In this document: one piece after another, positions 6,954-16,120 of the stretch
Layout: each line of letters begins with the position of its first letter
Position numbering within the stretch: position 1 is the first letter of the stretch
DNA from: Haloarchaeobius salinus
GTDB taxonomy: Archaea > Halobacteriota > Halobacteria > Halobacteriales > Natrialbaceae
Direction: 5' to 3'
DNA length: 64,000 bases
Assembly: GCF_024464185.1 (NCBI RefSeq)
Contig: NZ_JANHAU010000002.1
Span: 496,001 to 560,000, forward strand
Made by a program: the position numbers and the translations under genes
The notes under the pieces: generated by a model
What the model saw: only the letters and a program-made list of their open reading frames with translations
The model's database searches: none
What the model was told of the DNA's origin: nothing

Positions 6954-9428
6954 TCAGTCGTCGAGCGTCTCCGGGTCGCGCGCACCGTCTGCGACACGGA
7001 CGGCGTCGACGTTCTCGCGCACGTCGTGGACGCGGATCACGTCCGCGCCGCGGTCCGCCGCGATGGCCGTCCCGGCGACCGTCGCCGGGAGCCGCTCGCC
7101 GTCCGCGCGCCCGATGGCCCCGAACATCGACTTGTGGGAGTGCCCGACGAGCACGGGACAGCCCAGCGACGCGAACTCGTCGACCCGGTCGAGTAGCTCG
7201 AACGACTCGGCAGCGGTCTTCCCGAAGCCGAGGCCGGGGTCGACGACGATCTGCTCGCGGTCGAGCCCGGCCTTCTCCGCCAGCAGGACGCGCTCGCGGA
7301 GCTGGTCGAGCACGTCCGCCACCACGTCGTCGTAGGCGATGTCGGTCTCGGGGTCGACCGGCGTGTCGATGCTGTGCATCACGACCAGCGGCGCGTCGTG
7401 CTCGGCGGCGACGAAGCGCATCTCTGGGTCGCCCAGCCCGGAGACGTCGTTGCAGATGTCCGCTCCGGCGTCGAGCGCGGCCCGGGCGACGTCGGCCCGG
7501 CGCGTGTCCACCGAGATGGGGACGTCGATGCCGGCGTCGCGGATGGCCTCGACGACGGGGACGACGCGGTCGCGCTCCTGTGCGGCCGATACGGGTGCCG
7601 CACCCGGCCGGGTCGACTCGCCGCCGATGTCGACGATGTCGACGCCCGCGTCGACCATCTTCCGGACCCGTTCGAGCGCGTCGTCCACGGCGTCGTACTC
7701 GCCGCCGTCGTGGAACGAGTCCGGCGTGACGTTCAGGATGCCCATGACGGCGGTGCCGTCGGTCCAGGGGTAGTCGGGGGCGGCCCCGTCGTCGGTATCG
7801 AGCTCCAGCGTCGCCCGGAGCTCCCGGGCGAACTGCGCGAGCCCGTGGGGCCCGTCGGCGATGTCGTCCGCGAGCGCCGCGAACTCGGCGAGGGTACCCA
7901 TGAGCACCACGTCGAGGTGCTCGCCTTCGGTCTCCAGTCCGGAGACGGCGCACTCCCCGCCGTGGGTCAGCAGCGAGTCGCGGATCTTCGTCGCCTGCCG
8001 GCCCTGCAGCCGGGTGCGGAGCACGCGGTGGACGCCGTCGTCGCGCAGCTCCGTGATCTCGTCGTCGGTGACCGCCGCGTCGGCCAGCACCTCGGTCGCG
8101 TCGTCGACGCTCCGGACCCGCGTGGGTACCTGCACCCGGGTCCAGCGCGTGCGGGCCTCCGCGACGGTGAACAGCGAGCCCGTCACGAGCACGCAGTCCT
8201 CTGGACCGGCGGCGTCGAGCGCCCGGTCGAGTGCGGAGTCCACCGCGCCGCAGGGCTGCGGGTCGGCGACACCCGCATCCTCGAACACCCGCACGAGCAC
8301 CGCATCGTCCTCTGCGCGCTGGAGGTCCGGCTCACAGGTGTAGACGGCGTCTGCTGCGGGGAGGCCGGCCGCCATCTCGCGGTGGGGCTTGTCGTGCATC
8401 GCGCCGAAGACCACGTGTAGCTCGTCGTAGTCGAACTCCGCCAGCGTCTCCCCGGCGCGCTCGCAGGCGGCCGGGTTGTGCGCCCCGTCGAGTATCGTCA
8501 GGGGTGCGTCGGCGAGCACCTCGAACCGCCCCGGCCAGTGGGCGTTCCGGAGCCCGCGGGCGAGCGTCTCCTCGCTCACGGCCGCGCCCAGCGCCTCGCC
8601 CGCCTGCCGGGCCAGCGCGCAGGCGATGCCCGCGTTCGTCGCCTGGTGCGCGCCCAGCGTCGGAACCCGGGTGTCGACCCGCCACTCCGTCCCGTCCGCG
8701 TCCGCGCCCACGACCGACACCGCCGCCTCCACGTGGTTCTCCCGGCCGCCGTAGCTCGTCGTCACGTCCGCGTCGTCGTCGCCCACCGTGAGCACGTCAC
8801 CTGCCTGCTCCCGCACTGCGGCCAGCGCGTCGCCCGTCGTGCCCGTGACGAGGGGGCGCTCCGACGGCGCGACGTGGGCCTTGTCCGTGGCGATCTCCGC
8901 GACCGTGTCGCCGAGCAGTTTCGTGTGCTCCAGCGAGACGTTCGTCACCGCGCTCGCCACCGGGTCCACGACGCTCGTCGCGTCCAGCTTCCCGCCGATG
9001 CCGACCTCGAGCACCGCCACGTCCACGTCCTCGCGGTCGAACTGCCACAGCGCCAGCGCCGTCATCGCCTCGAAGAACGTCGGCGACTCACCGTCGGCGG
9101 CCCGGTCCACCACGTGCGGCTGGATGGTCTCCACGAACTCGCACATCGCCGAGCGGGGCACCTTCCGGCCGTCCACCCGGATCCGCTCCCGGACGTCCTC
9201 GAAGTGCGGCGACGTGTACAGCCCCACCGTCAGCCCGGCGTCGCGGAGCACCGACTCCACCATCCGGCTGGTGCTGCCCTTGCCGTTCGACCCCGCGACC
9301 TGCACGCACGCCAGCCCCACGTGGGGGTCGCCGACGGTCGCGAGCAGGTCCGCCGTCGACTCCGTGCCCGGCCTCGCACCGTAGCGTCGGAGGTCGAACA
9401 GCAGGCTCGCGGCCTCGTGATACTGCAT
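6954..9428 (-). CDS. folCP: Bifunctional folylpolyglutamate synthase / dihydropteroate synthase
   Basis: 824-residue haloarchaeal fusion. The N-terminal part (about 1-420) is FolC: ATP loop GSNGKGS (46-52), then VLEVGIGGKLDATSVVDP and LDGAHNPAACE, the Mur-ligase-like motifs. The C-terminal part (about 545-824) is FolP: MGILNVTPDSFHDGG, IGGESTRPGA, ICNDVSG, DPGLGFGKT and GHSHKS, all TIM-barrel active-site segments. FolP joins the pterin pyrophosphate to p-aminobenzoate; FolC adds glutamate. A region of about 110 residues between them is unassigned. The fusion is known in haloarchaea such as Haloferax volcanii. An AbgA-like hydrolase acting on p-aminobenzoyl-glutamate lies 20 kb away. Confidence 0.95.
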   Translation of the reverse strand: MQYHEAASLLFDLRRYGARPGTESTADLLATVGDPHVGLACVQVAGSNGKGSTSRMVESVLRDAGLTVGLYTSPHFEDVRERIRVDGRKVPRSAMCEFVETIQPHVVDRAADGESPTFFEAMTALALWQFDREDVDVAVLEVGIGGKLDATSVVDPVASAVTNVSLEHTKLLGDTVAEIATDKAHVAPSERPLVTGTTGDALAAVREQAGDVLTVGDDDADVTTSYGGRENHVEAAVSVVGADADGTEWRVDTRVPTLGAHQATNAGIACALARQAGEALGAAVSEETLARGLRNAHWPGRFEVLADAPLTILDGAHNPAACERAGETLAEFDYDELHVVFGAMHDKPHREMAAGLPAADAVYTCEPDLQRAEDDAVLVRVFEDAGVADPQPCGAVDSALDRALDAAGPEDCVLVTGSLFTVAEARTRWTRVQVPTRVRSVDDATEVLADAAVTDDEITELRDDGVHRVLRTRLQGRQATKIRDSLLTHGGECAVSGLETEGEHLDVVLMGTLAEFAALADDIADGPHGLAQFARELRATLELDTDDGAAPDYPWTDGTAVMGILNVTPDSFHDGGEYDAVDDALERVRKMVDAGVDIVDIGGESTRPGAAPVSAAQERDRVVPVVEAIRDAGIDVPISVDTRRADVARAALDAGADICNDVSGLGDPEMRFVAAEHDAPLVVMHSIDTPVDPETDIAYDDVVADVLDQLRERVLLAEKAGLDREQIVVDPGLGFGKTAAESFELLDRVDEFASLGCPVLVGHSHKSMFGAIGRADGERLPATVAGTAIAADRGADVIRVHDVRENVDAVRVADGARDPETLDD

Positions 9429-9512
9429 ACGCGAGCATTTCTCGGCGGGCGCTTTAGCGTGTCGGAGTCTGAATGTCGTCTCGCTTGGGGGAGGGTATCG
9501 CGGTGGTTCGTA

Positions 9513-9845
9513 CAGCCAGAAAGCCCCGTCAGTCGTGGGAACAGTCTCCTTCCCGAACCGCCAGAAAGCCCCACCCCGCCCCGAAACAGCCCGCGAACCT
9601 CCCCAGCCTCCTGCGATGCTCAGTCGCTAGCGTCCCCGGAAATCGGAGATTTCCGGTGGGCCCACGAGACGCGAGCGTCTCGTGACCGCTCCCTGCGCGT
9701 CTCGTCCCTCGCGCGGAATGGCTCGCGGCCTTGCGAGACTCCTTCGTCGTCTCGCCGCCCTCCACTCACTGCGTTCGCGGAGACCTCACTTCGTTCGGCA
9801 GGCTCGCCAGTCGCGCGCCATCCGGCTGGTCGGTCGTCGAAGTGT
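9513..9845. repeat. Composite hairpin-rich intergenic repeat, copy 2
   Basis: Fills most of the 452-base gap 9429-9880, where no gene is supported. It has two copies of the GCCAGAAAGCCCC core (9515-9527 and 9560-9572), the ACCTCCCCAGCCTCCTGC module (about 9598), two perfect hairpins (9636-9656 and 9663-9684), a GCGCGGAATGGCTCGCGG module also seen in copy 1, and the end module CGCGCGCCATCCGGCTGG followed by TCGGTCGTCGAA. The copy near 47 kb has the same order and ends in the same way. Confidence 0.8.
9636..9684. repeat. Paired perfect hairpins inside composite repeat copy 2
   Basis: First hairpin: arms CCGGAAATC and GATTTCCGG with loop GGA (9636-9656). Second: arms CACGAGACGC and GCGTCTCGTG with loop GA (9663-9684). 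The same two hairpins occur in the same order at 47024-47072, where the second stem has a G-C pair replaced by A-T on both arms. Confidence 0.85.
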
Positions 9846-9880
9846 TTGGGAGATTTACAACAACTGGAAACGACCGGTGG

Positions 9881-10747
9881 TCAGGACAGCCAGCCCTGCA
9901 GCCAGAACACGCCCTCGACGTCGTCGCCGGCTTCGGGCACGTAGCCGTCGCAGACGTGGTCGGCGGCGTAGAGCGAGATCTCGTAGTCGGTGCCGTGGGC
10001 GTCGCGGAACAGGGGCGCGCGACAGCGGTAAAGCGTCGTGTCGCCGAACTCGCACTCGCGGACCGACTCGATGCGGGTCTGGAACACGTAGTCGTCGACG
10101 TCGCCGCCGTCGAACGGGACGAAGCCGGCCATCCCGGCGGTGGAGAACTCGTGGCCCTCGTCGACGGTGAGGGTCTCGTCGTCGGCCGGGTTGAGGTCGT
10201 AGCAGAGCGCGGCGAGTTCGACCTGTCGGGTGCCCTCGATGGGCCCGTCGATGGTGACGTAGTTCGTGGCGAACAGCGAGACGGTGGCGTCGCCGAGCGT
10301 GCCGGCCAGCTGGGCCTCCGCGCCGTTCGCCCAGGGGACGACCTGCTCGACGGTGAGCTCGTGCGTGACGCCCTCGGCGACGGGGTACGCTGTCCACAGC
10401 TCGCCGTCGGGGCCGGTGACGACGAGCGTCGAGACGGGGCCGGCACCGGCGCGGTAGCCGACGACCGTCTCGCCGTCGTCCGCGGTCCACTCGGTCGGCA
10501 TCCCGGACTCGACCGCGCCGCGGATGGTGCTGATGACGCCCATCTGGTCGGTCGTCACGGTGTCCCAGTGGCTGCCGTGGCTGCCGCTCTTCTCGCCCGC
10601 GGCAGCCTCGTTGACGCCGCCGCGGCCGCGACCCTCGGGGTCGGCCGTCGGCTCCGGTGCGGCCGGGGCGTCGTCGTGTCCGGTCGCCGGCTGTGGCTCG
10701 GGCTCGTCGTCGCCGAAGATGCCACGGACGCGGTCGAACAGTCCCAT
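9881..10747 (-). CDS. Conserved haloarchaeal protein of unknown function
   Basis: 288 residues, not recognised as a named enzyme. The start MGLFDRVRGIFGDDEPEPQ is a short amphipathic segment typical of many haloarchaeal cytoplasmic proteins. It is followed by a disordered Pro/Gly/Glu-rich stretch to about residue 60. The rest is a globular region rich in beta-type patterns with paired repeats such as LAALCYDLNPADDETL and DYVFQTRIESVRECEF, with motifs GFVPFDGGDVDDYVFQ and GYVPEAGDDVEGVFWLQGWL near the end. No signal peptide or membrane helix. Start ATG at 10747. Single gene next to repeat copy 2. Confidence 0.75.
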   Translation of the reverse strand: MGLFDRVRGIFGDDEPEPQPATGHDDAPAAPEPTADPEGRGRGGVNEAAAGEKSGSHGSHWDTVTTDQMGVISTIRGAVESGMPTEWTADDGETVVGYRAGAGPVSTLVVTGPDGELWTAYPVAEGVTHELTVEQVVPWANGAEAQLAGTLGDATVSLFATNYVTIDGPIEGTRQVELAALCYDLNPADDETLTVDEGHEFSTAGMAGFVPFDGGDVDDYVFQTRIESVRECEFGDTTLYRCRAPLFRDAHGTDYEISLYAADHVCDGYVPEAGDDVEGVFWLQGWLS

Positions 10748-10873
10748 GGCTTCGACTCCGTGGCGGTGCCTGAAGGTTTTTCCGTCGTGGGGGCGGGTGA
10801 CGTCAGCGGGGGTGGATGGCGTCAGCGGGGGTGGGGGCAGGCGGTGGTGACAGAGGGGGGCAGACTGCTGGTG

Positions 10874-11305
10874 TCAGACCGCGTTCGACACGTCGGCCCG
10901 CAGTTCGTCCAGAATCGTGGTGGAGAGCCCGGCGACGATGCCGCCGAGGACCGCGAACCCGACGAACGTCCCGGCGACGAGGGTGGCGATGGCGACCTCC
11001 TGCCAGAACGTGAGGAGTTCCGGTGCGGCGGTGTTGATGCCGACGTGGACGCCGTTCTCGTGGTAGCCGACTGGCGCGAACGCGCCGGCGCTGGCGAGGT
11101 AGACCAGGGTGGCCCACGGGAGCGCCCCGAGGAGACCGGCGATCCCGCCGGCGACCGCACCGCGCAGGGGGTCGGTCGTTCCGCGGCCGGCGAGCCAGCC
11201 GCCGAGGGCGGGGCCGACGCCAGTGGGCGCGGTCAGCAGCACGGCGAGGCTGCCGAGCAGTACTCGTGCGATTCGCGTCGTGAGGGACCGCTTCGGGCTC
11301 GTCAT
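10874..11305 (-). CDS. DUF5518-type membrane protein
   Basis: 143 residues with about four hydrophobic segments rich in Gly and Ala (ARVLLGSLAVLLTAPTGVG, GGIAGLLGALPW, VAIATLVAGTFVGFAVLG), resembling the haloarchaeal DUF5518 family of small membrane proteins with no known function. The ATG at 11305 (MTSPKRSLTT) is preferred: it gives a basic N terminus right before helix 1, while the longer open frame upstream is compositionally unlike a protein. It diverges from the broken regulator gene. Confidence 0.65.
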   Translation of the reverse strand: MTSPKRSLTTRIARVLLGSLAVLLTAPTGVGPALGGWLAGRGTTDPLRGAVAGGIAGLLGALPWATLVYLASAGAFAPVGYHENGVHVGINTAAPELLTFWQEVAIATLVAGTFVGFAVLGGIVAGLSTTILDELRADVSNAV

Positions 11306-11392
11306 CTGTGTCCGGATAGATGCGGGGGACGTACATCGTCTCGGCCGGCTGGCTTCAGCCGCTGAAGCCAGCCGAAACGTGGAGGATGGCCG

Positions 11393-11404
11393 AACAGTTA
11401 TTGT
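11393..11404 (+). promoter_or_regulatory. TATA-like element before the broken regulator
   Basis: The AT-rich AACAGTTATTGT stretch sits about 26-37 bases before the GTG at 11430, the distance expected for a leaderless haloarchaeal transcript. It supports that GTG as the original start of the regulator reading frame. Confidence 0.45.
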
Positions 11405-11429
11405 GTGCTGTGGAGATGTCAGATTTGCC

Positions 11430-11737
11430 GTGTCGGACTCGCCAGACGTCGCCGCCCTCACGGACCTGCTCGCCGACGATTGTGCCCGACAGATACTCGT
11501 CGAGACGAAGGACCAGGCGTGCTCGGCGGCCGTGCTCAGCGAGCGGATCGGGGTGTCCGAGCGGTCGACCTCGTGATCGAGGAGGTGCAGGTGGTCACCG
11601 ATGGGAAGAACTTCAGCGTCTACCGTGCACAGCTCGACGGCGTCGAGTTCGACCTCACCGAGGACGGGTTCGAGGTCAGCGTCTCGCGCCGCGAACGGAT
11701 GTCCGACCGGTTCACGCAGCTCGTAGAGGATATGTGA
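11430..11737 (+). pseudogene. Winged-helix transcriptional regulator broken by a deletion and frameshift
   Basis: From the GTG at 11430 the frame encodes a typical haloarchaeal winged-helix start (LTDLLADDCARQILVET, then SAAVLSERIGVSE) but stops at 11576 just after GVSE. A second frame resumes at once with VDLVIEEVQVVTDG and ends SRRERMSDRFTQLVEDM, the usual C terminus of the same family, stopping at 11735-11737. Intact members carry about a dozen residues (typically PTxYRRLxxLxxx) between these parts, which form the DNA-recognition helix. A deletion of 3n+1 bases at about 11561 explains both the missing residues and the frame change. GAGCGG occurs at 11541 and 11559 on either side. The downstream partner gene remains intact. 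Confidence 0.75.
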
Positions 11738-12057
11738 TGATGCTCGAACTCCCACTCCAGTCGTTCGACCTGGAAACGCTCAGTCTCGCCCGCCAGCTCA
11801 GCGAAGTAGTCACCATCGTGCTCGGACTGGCGATCAGCTACATCGCCTACCGCGGCTATCGGCGGAACCAGAGCCGTGCGATGCTGTTCGTCGCGGCGGG
11901 GTTCGTCCTCATCATCGGCATCCCCGCGGTCCTGACGGTACTCCTCTACTTCCTGCTGGACGTCCCCATCGAGATCGTCAACAGCGTCGGTCAGGCGAGC
12001 GAGCTCGTGGGGATGACGGCCATCCTCTACGGGCTGTGGACCCCTCGCGGCGGCTGA
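11737..12057 (+). CDS. DUF7521-type small membrane protein
   Basis: 106 residues, three hydrophobic helices (VVTIVLGLAISYIAYRGY, MLFVAAGFVLIIGIPAVLTVLLYFLL, and a C-terminal LVGMTAILYGLW). The GYRRNQSRAMLFVAAGF segment between helices 1 and 2 matches the DUF7521 pattern of small haloarchaeal proteins encoded directly after ArsR-like regulators. The ATG at 11737 overlaps the stop codon of the broken regulator frame, so translation was probably coupled to it. Function unknown; the pairing suggests a membrane sensor or co-regulator, which is inference. Confidence 0.7.
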   Translation: MMLELPLQSFDLETLSLARQLSEVVTIVLGLAISYIAYRGYRRNQSRAMLFVAAGFVLIIGIPAVLTVLLYFLLDVPIEIVNSVGQASELVGMTAILYGLWTPRGG

Positions 12058-12133
12058 ACCGGACGACCCGACGAGACGACCGACAGACGGGATTGGGACA
12101 ACTCATATTGTGTTCGGCCTGCTAGGAGGTATC

Positions 12134-12751
12134 ATGTACGTCCGGGACGCGAAAAACAGGGAGGAAGTGTGGTTGCTCGACCACATCGAGGCCATGGGAC
12201 TGGACGACACGGCGTTCCGGTCGCGCGATTACGTCGTGGCCATCGACGAGGAGGCGGGCGCGAAGGCGGGCTTCGGGCGCATCCGTGTCCACATCGCGGG
12301 CGACGGCGAGCGCACGAAGAGCGGGCGGCGCGACCCCGACGAGGACGACATCTGTGAGCTGACGAGCATCGGCGTGCTCGAGGGGTGGCGCGACCAGGGC
12401 GTCGGCGCTCACATCATCGAGCGGCTGGTCGAGTACGCGGGCGACGCGGGCTTCGAGACGGTGTACGCGCTCACCGACGCGGGCGGCTACCTCGCGCAGT
12501 TCGGCTTCGAGGCCATGGAGGTCGACGACCTACCGCCGGTGCTGCAGGAGCGGCTGTCGGAGAAGCGCGAGTCGACGACGCCCGACGCGCGCCCGATGCG
12601 GCTCCGCGTCACCGACTTCTCCATGCCGGGCCGGTTCCGCGAACGGTTCAAGGAGGCCGGCGAGGAGGAGAGCCCGGAGCCCGAGGAGACCCCGGAGGAC
12701 TTCGGTATCGACCCGGAGAAGGCGACCTACAAGTACGACACGGGGCGCTGA
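12134..12751 (+). CDS. GNAT-family N-acetyltransferase
   Basis: 205 residues. The acetyl-CoA-binding core is visible as CELTSIGVLEGWRDQGVGAH, where DQGVGAH is the R/Q-x-x-G-x-G/A loop, followed by IIERLVEYAGDAGFETVYALTD and YLAQFGFEAM. A charged C-terminal extension of about 60 residues follows the domain and is common in haloarchaeal members. The ATG at 12134 is preferred to the GTG at 12110 because GGAGG lies immediately before it. Substrate unknown. Confidence 0.85.
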   Translation: MYVRDAKNREEVWLLDHIEAMGLDDTAFRSRDYVVAIDEEAGAKAGFGRIRVHIAGDGERTKSGRRDPDEDDICELTSIGVLEGWRDQGVGAHIIERLVEYAGDAGFETVYALTDAGGYLAQFGFEAMEVDDLPPVLQERLSEKRESTTPDARPMRLRVTDFSMPGRFRERFKEAGEEESPEPEETPEDFGIDPEKATYKYDTGR

Positions 12752-12760
12752 ACCGACGCC

Positions 12761-13048
12761 TCACTCCGCGCCGTGGACCTCTTCGTCGGTACGGTCGCCG
12801 ACGAAGCCGTACTTGAACGCGATCCAGCCGAGGAAGCTGATGAAGAGGATCGGCGGGAGGATCATGAACCCCCAGAGGGGGTCGAGCCCCCAGCCGAGCA
12901 GCAGCACCACGTCGGCGAGCCCGAGCGCGAGGAACGGCGAGATGAACAGTGCAGCCTGCTTGCGCGACACCTCGGTGTCGTCGTCGGGGATGGGTGCGCC
13001 GTCGCGGACGGGTGTCCCGTCCGCCGTGGTGTCGTCGGTACTGTCCAT
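12761..13048 (-). CDS. Small two-helix membrane protein, conserved haloarchaeal
   Basis: 95 residues. An acidic, Thr-rich N terminus (about 1-27) precedes two hydrophobic helices (AALFISPFLALGLADVVLLLGW and MILPPILFISFLGWIAFKYGF), and the protein ends in a short charged tail. No catalytic motif. Start chosen at the ATG of MDSTDDTTADG. Convergent with the GNAT gene and divergent from the next small gene. Function unknown. Confidence 0.65.
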   Translation of the reverse strand: MDSTDDTTADGTPVRDGAPIPDDDTEVSRKQAALFISPFLALGLADVVLLLGWGLDPLWGFMILPPILFISFLGWIAFKYGFVGDRTDEEVHGAE

Positions 13049-13134
13049 GCTCCGAACTCGGTTGTGGACGACGAAAAGTGACGCGGTCGACGGCGCGGCG
13101 GTAGTTTCTCGGCGGGCCGAGCCGTAGCCCTCGT

Positions 13135-13443
13135 ATGGAGTCCGACGCAGATTCGAGCGCCGGTGACGAGGCCGAGACACGGCGGGTGTGGCTCGTCGAG
13201 CGCACGTACTCCGACGACGAGCTGAACATCGTCATCCTCACGTACGCGACGCCGGACGGTCAGTTCTACCACCGGCGAGAGCGCGCGTTGACGAGCTTCA
13301 CGGGCGACCAGCGGGAGACGCTGGCGGCGCTCGACGTGCCGGTCTCGAACCTGGGGCGGGTCGAGGACGACGACGAGCGCGAGTGGTTCCGGACGGAGGC
13401 CTCGCGGATGCAGGCCGAGCACGACCCGGACGACGCGGTGTGA
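13135..13443 (+). CDS. Small conserved haloarchaeal protein, unknown function
   Basis: 102 residues, soluble, strongly acidic. The middle reads [20 protein letters not shown] followed by [15 protein letters not shown] and an acidic C-terminal helix with [10 protein letters not shown]. It looks like a compact alpha/beta fold with no cysteine cluster and no recognisable active site. It precedes the methylmalonyl-CoA mutase gene by 67 bases on the same strand, but that gene has its own AT-rich promoter-like element, so co-transcription is uncertain. Confidence 0.7.
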   Translation: MESDADSSAGDEAETRRVWLVERTYSDDELNIVILTYATPDGQFYHRRERALTSFTGDQRETLAALDVPVSNLGRVEDDDEREWFRTEASRMQAEHDPDDAV

Positions 13444-13510
13444 GGAACGCGGCGCACCACCACTGACGGTTCGTCAAAGGTTAATGCGGAGGCCGTCGTG
13501 GCTTCGAGTA

Positions 13511-15193
13511 ATGTTCGACGAAGACGACCTCGACGCAATCCGCTCCGCGAAAGAGGAGTGGGAGGCGGACGAGGTCGAGCCGGTCGTCGACCGGTTCGGC
13601 GAACGCAAGGAGACGTTCACGACCGACACGGGTGGCCACGAGGTCGACCGGCTGTACACGCCGGACGACGTGGCGGACCTCGACTACGAGGACGACCTCG
13701 GCTACCCCGGGCAGGAGCCGTACACCCGCGGGGTCTACTCCACGGGCTATCGGGGCCGGCTGTGGACGATGCGCCAGTACGCCGGGATGGGCACGCCCGA
13801 GGAGACGAACGAGCGGTTCAACTACCTGCTCGACCAGGGCCAGACCGGGCTCTCGATGGCGTTCGACCTGCCCACGCAGATGGGCTACGCCTCCGACGCC
13901 GCGATGGCCGCCGGCGAGGTCGGGAAGTCGGGCGTCGCCATCGACACGCTCGCCGACATGGAGACGGTGTTCGACGGCATCCCGCTCGACGAGGTGTCCA
14001 CGTCGATGACCATCAACGCGCCCGCGTCGGTCCTGCTCGCGATGTACATCGCCGTCGGTGACCGGCAGGGCGTCGACCGCGAGGAGCTCCGGGGCACCAT
14101 CCAGAACGACGTGCTGAAGGAGTACATCGCCCGGAACACGTACATCTACCCGCCGGAGCCGTCGATGCGCATCATCACGGACATCTTCGAGTTCTGCGCC
14201 GACGAGACGCCGAAGTTCAACACCATCTCCATCTCGGGCTACCACATCCGCGAGGCCGGCTCGACGGCGGCCCAGGAGATAGCCTTCACCCTCGCGGACG
14301 GCATCGAGTACGTGGAGACCGCGCTCGAGGCCGGGCTGGACGTCGACGAGTTCGCCCCCCAGCTGTCGTTCTTCTTCGCCTCGTACAACAACATCCTGGA
14401 GGAGGTCGCGAAGTTCCGCGCGGCCCGCCGGCTCTGGGCGAAGCTGATGGAGGAACGCTTCGACCCGGAGGACCCGAAGTCCAAACAGCTGAAGTTCCAC
14501 ACCCAGACCGCCGGCTCCACCCTCACGGCCCAGCAGATCGAGAACAACATCGTCCGGGTCGCGTACCAGGCACTCGCGGCCGTCCTCGGTGGCACGCAGA
14601 GCCTGCACACCAACGGGAAGGACGAGGCGCTCGCGCTGCCGACCGAGGAGTCCGTGCGGACCGCGCTGCGCACCCAGCAGATACTCGCCCACGAGTCGGG
14701 CGCGGCCGACACCGTCGACCCGCTCGCCGGCAGCTACTACGTCGAGAACCTGACCGACGAACTGGAGGCCGAGGCCCGCGAGCTCATCGGCCGTATCGAC
14801 GAGAAGGGCGGGATGCTCGAAGCCGTCGAGAGCCAGTGGGTCCAGCGACAGATCCAGGACACCGCGTTCGACCGGCAGGAGGAGATCGAGGACGGCGAGC
14901 GCGTCATCGTCGGCGTCAACGAGTACCAGGTCGACGAGGAGCCCGAGATGGACCTCGAGGAGGTCACCGAGGAGGACGAGCGCCGACAGAAGGAGAGCCT
15001 CGCCGCGGTGAAAGCTGACCGCGACGACGAGGACGTCGAGGCGACGCTCGAGGCGCTGCGGGCCGCAGCACGGAGCGACGACAACCTCATGCCGTACATC
15101 GTCGACTGCGTGAAGGCGTACGCGACGGTCGGCGAGATCTGTGACGTGCTGCGCGACGAGTTCGGGGAGTACCACCCCGGCAGCGCGCTCTGA
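13511..15193 (+). CDS. mcmA1: Methylmalonyl-CoA mutase, large (catalytic) subunit
   Basis: 560 residues, the length of archaeal catalytic subunits lacking the cobalamin-binding domain, so a separate B12 subunit must be encoded elsewhere. It interconverts succinyl-CoA and methylmalonyl-CoA. Diagnostic TIM-barrel segments are visible: [53 protein letters not shown] and a C-terminal [15 protein letters not shown] segment. The ATG at 13511 fits the family; an AT-rich GGTTAATG stretch lies about 27 bases upstream. The matching epimerase is 3.6 kb downstream. Haloarchaea use the pair in propionate/odd-chain metabolism and, in some species, the methylaspartate cycle. Confidence 0.95.
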   Translation: MFDEDDLDAIRSAKEEWEADEVEPVVDRFGERKETFTTDTGGHEVDRLYTPDDVADLDYEDDLGYPGQEPYTRGVYSTGYRGRLWTMRQYAGMGTPEETNERFNYLLDQGQTGLSMAFDLPTQMGYASDAAMAAGEVGKSGVAIDTLADMETVFDGIPLDEVSTSMTINAPASVLLAMYIAVGDRQGVDREELRGTIQNDVLKEYIARNTYIYPPEPSMRIITDIFEFCADETPKFNTISISGYHIREAGSTAAQEIAFTLADGIEYVETALEAGLDVDEFAPQLSFFFASYNNILEEVAKFRAARRLWAKLMEERFDPEDPKSKQLKFHTQTAGSTLTAQQIENNIVRVAYQALAAVLGGTQSLHTNGKDEALALPTEESVRTALRTQQILAHESGAADTVDPLAGSYYVENLTDELEAEARELIGRIDEKGGMLEAVESQWVQRQIQDTAFDRQEEIEDGERVIVGVNEYQVDEEPEMDLEEVTEEDERRQKESLAAVKADRDDEDVEATLEALRAAARSDDNLMPYIVDCVKAYATVGEICDVLRDEFGEYHPGSAL

Positions 15194-15202
15194 CGGCGGG
15201 GA

Positions 15203-16120
15203 CTACTCCTCGCCGCCCAGGTCGACGTCGGCGTTCCAGGTCGCACGGGCGACCTCGGTGTCGCCGTCGGCCTCGCGGTGGACGACGGCGAACTGTCCGG
15301 GGAAGCTGTACTCGAAGCCCGCCGTCAGTTCGTAGTCGACCGCTCCGACGCAGTCCGCACACGGCCCGTCGTCCTCGGTGGCGTGAAGGACGACCCGGAA
15401 CAGGTCCTCGTCGCGACTGTAGCCGGACTGGACCACCTCGACCGAGTGGCACGGGTCGGGTGTGAAGAACCTGCCGTCGACGGTCACGTCGGTCTCGCCG
15501 TACTCGATGCGCGCCCGGTGGGTGGAGCTCTCGGCGCAGTCACCCTCGCTCCGGTCGACCGCGACATCGCCGACCGTGACCCCGGGACAGCCAGCCAGTG
15601 TGCTACCCTGAGTCATGTCGACGGACCAGTCGTCGTGGACTCGTATCACCCGGCCCTTCGCGTTGCAGTCGAACTCCTGGTGGTCGAGGCGGTACTCGTA
15701 GAGCCGCCGTCCGTCACCGCCGACCGTCAACGTGTACTCCATCGGGGCCAGGAACCGGAGCCGCACGTACTCCCATGGCTCGAACGAGTGGCCGCCGAGG
15801 TCGCGCTCGTCCCACTCGGTCGTGACGCGGATTCGGACGTCGCGTGCGACCTCGGCGTGGTTCCAGACGACGCAGTCGACGGGGACGTCCTGGTCGATGT
15901 CCTGCTGCGGGAACGCGTCGTCGTCGACGTGTCCGACCTCGTACTGGCCGATGGCGTCGTACCGGTCGCGGCCGAACCGGGGGTCTTCGTGGGTTCGGCG
16001 CGGGTCGCGGGTACGGGTGGATTCGGTACCGATGCTGCCGACACCGGTTCCTTCGAGACAGCCCGCGAGGGACCCGACGCTGAGGCTGCCGACCGTGTAC
16101 AGGAGGGCTCGCCGCTGCAT
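15203..16120 (-). CDS. Cysteine-rich Tat lipoprotein, paralogue A
   Basis: 305 residues. The N terminus MQRRALLYTVGS has adjacent arginines and a lipobox (SLAGC, Cys about 21), so it is predicted to be exported by Tat and lipid-anchored outside the membrane. The body has beta-rich patterns (DVRIRVTTEW, YTLTVGGDGRRLYEYRLDHQ) and conserved cysteines in contexts such as FDCNAKG, LAGCPG, GDCAES, DPCHS and PCADC. It ends EVARATWNADVDLGGEE. The neighbouring gene 16201-17166 has the same architecture, cysteine contexts and ending, so the two are tandem paralogues. Ligand unknown. Confidence 0.8.
   Translation of the reverse strand: MQRRALLYTVGSLSVGSLAGCLEGTGVGSIGTESTRTRDPRRTHEDPRFGRDRYDAIGQYEVGHVDDDAFPQQDIDQDVPVDCVVWNHAEVARDVRIRVTTEWDERDLGGHSFEPWEYVRLRFLAPMEYTLTVGGDGRRLYEYRLDHQEFDCNAKGRVIRVHDDWSVDMTQGSTLAGCPGVTVGDVAVDRSEGDCAESSTHRARIEYGETDVTVDGRFFTPDPCHSVEVVQSGYSRDEDLFRVVLHATEDDGPCADCVGAVDYELTAGFEYSFPGQFAVVHREADGDTEVARATWNADVDLGGEE

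Noticed and set aside
9429-9880. CRISPR array
   Set aside because: Repeats are palindromic modules of different lengths without regular spacers.
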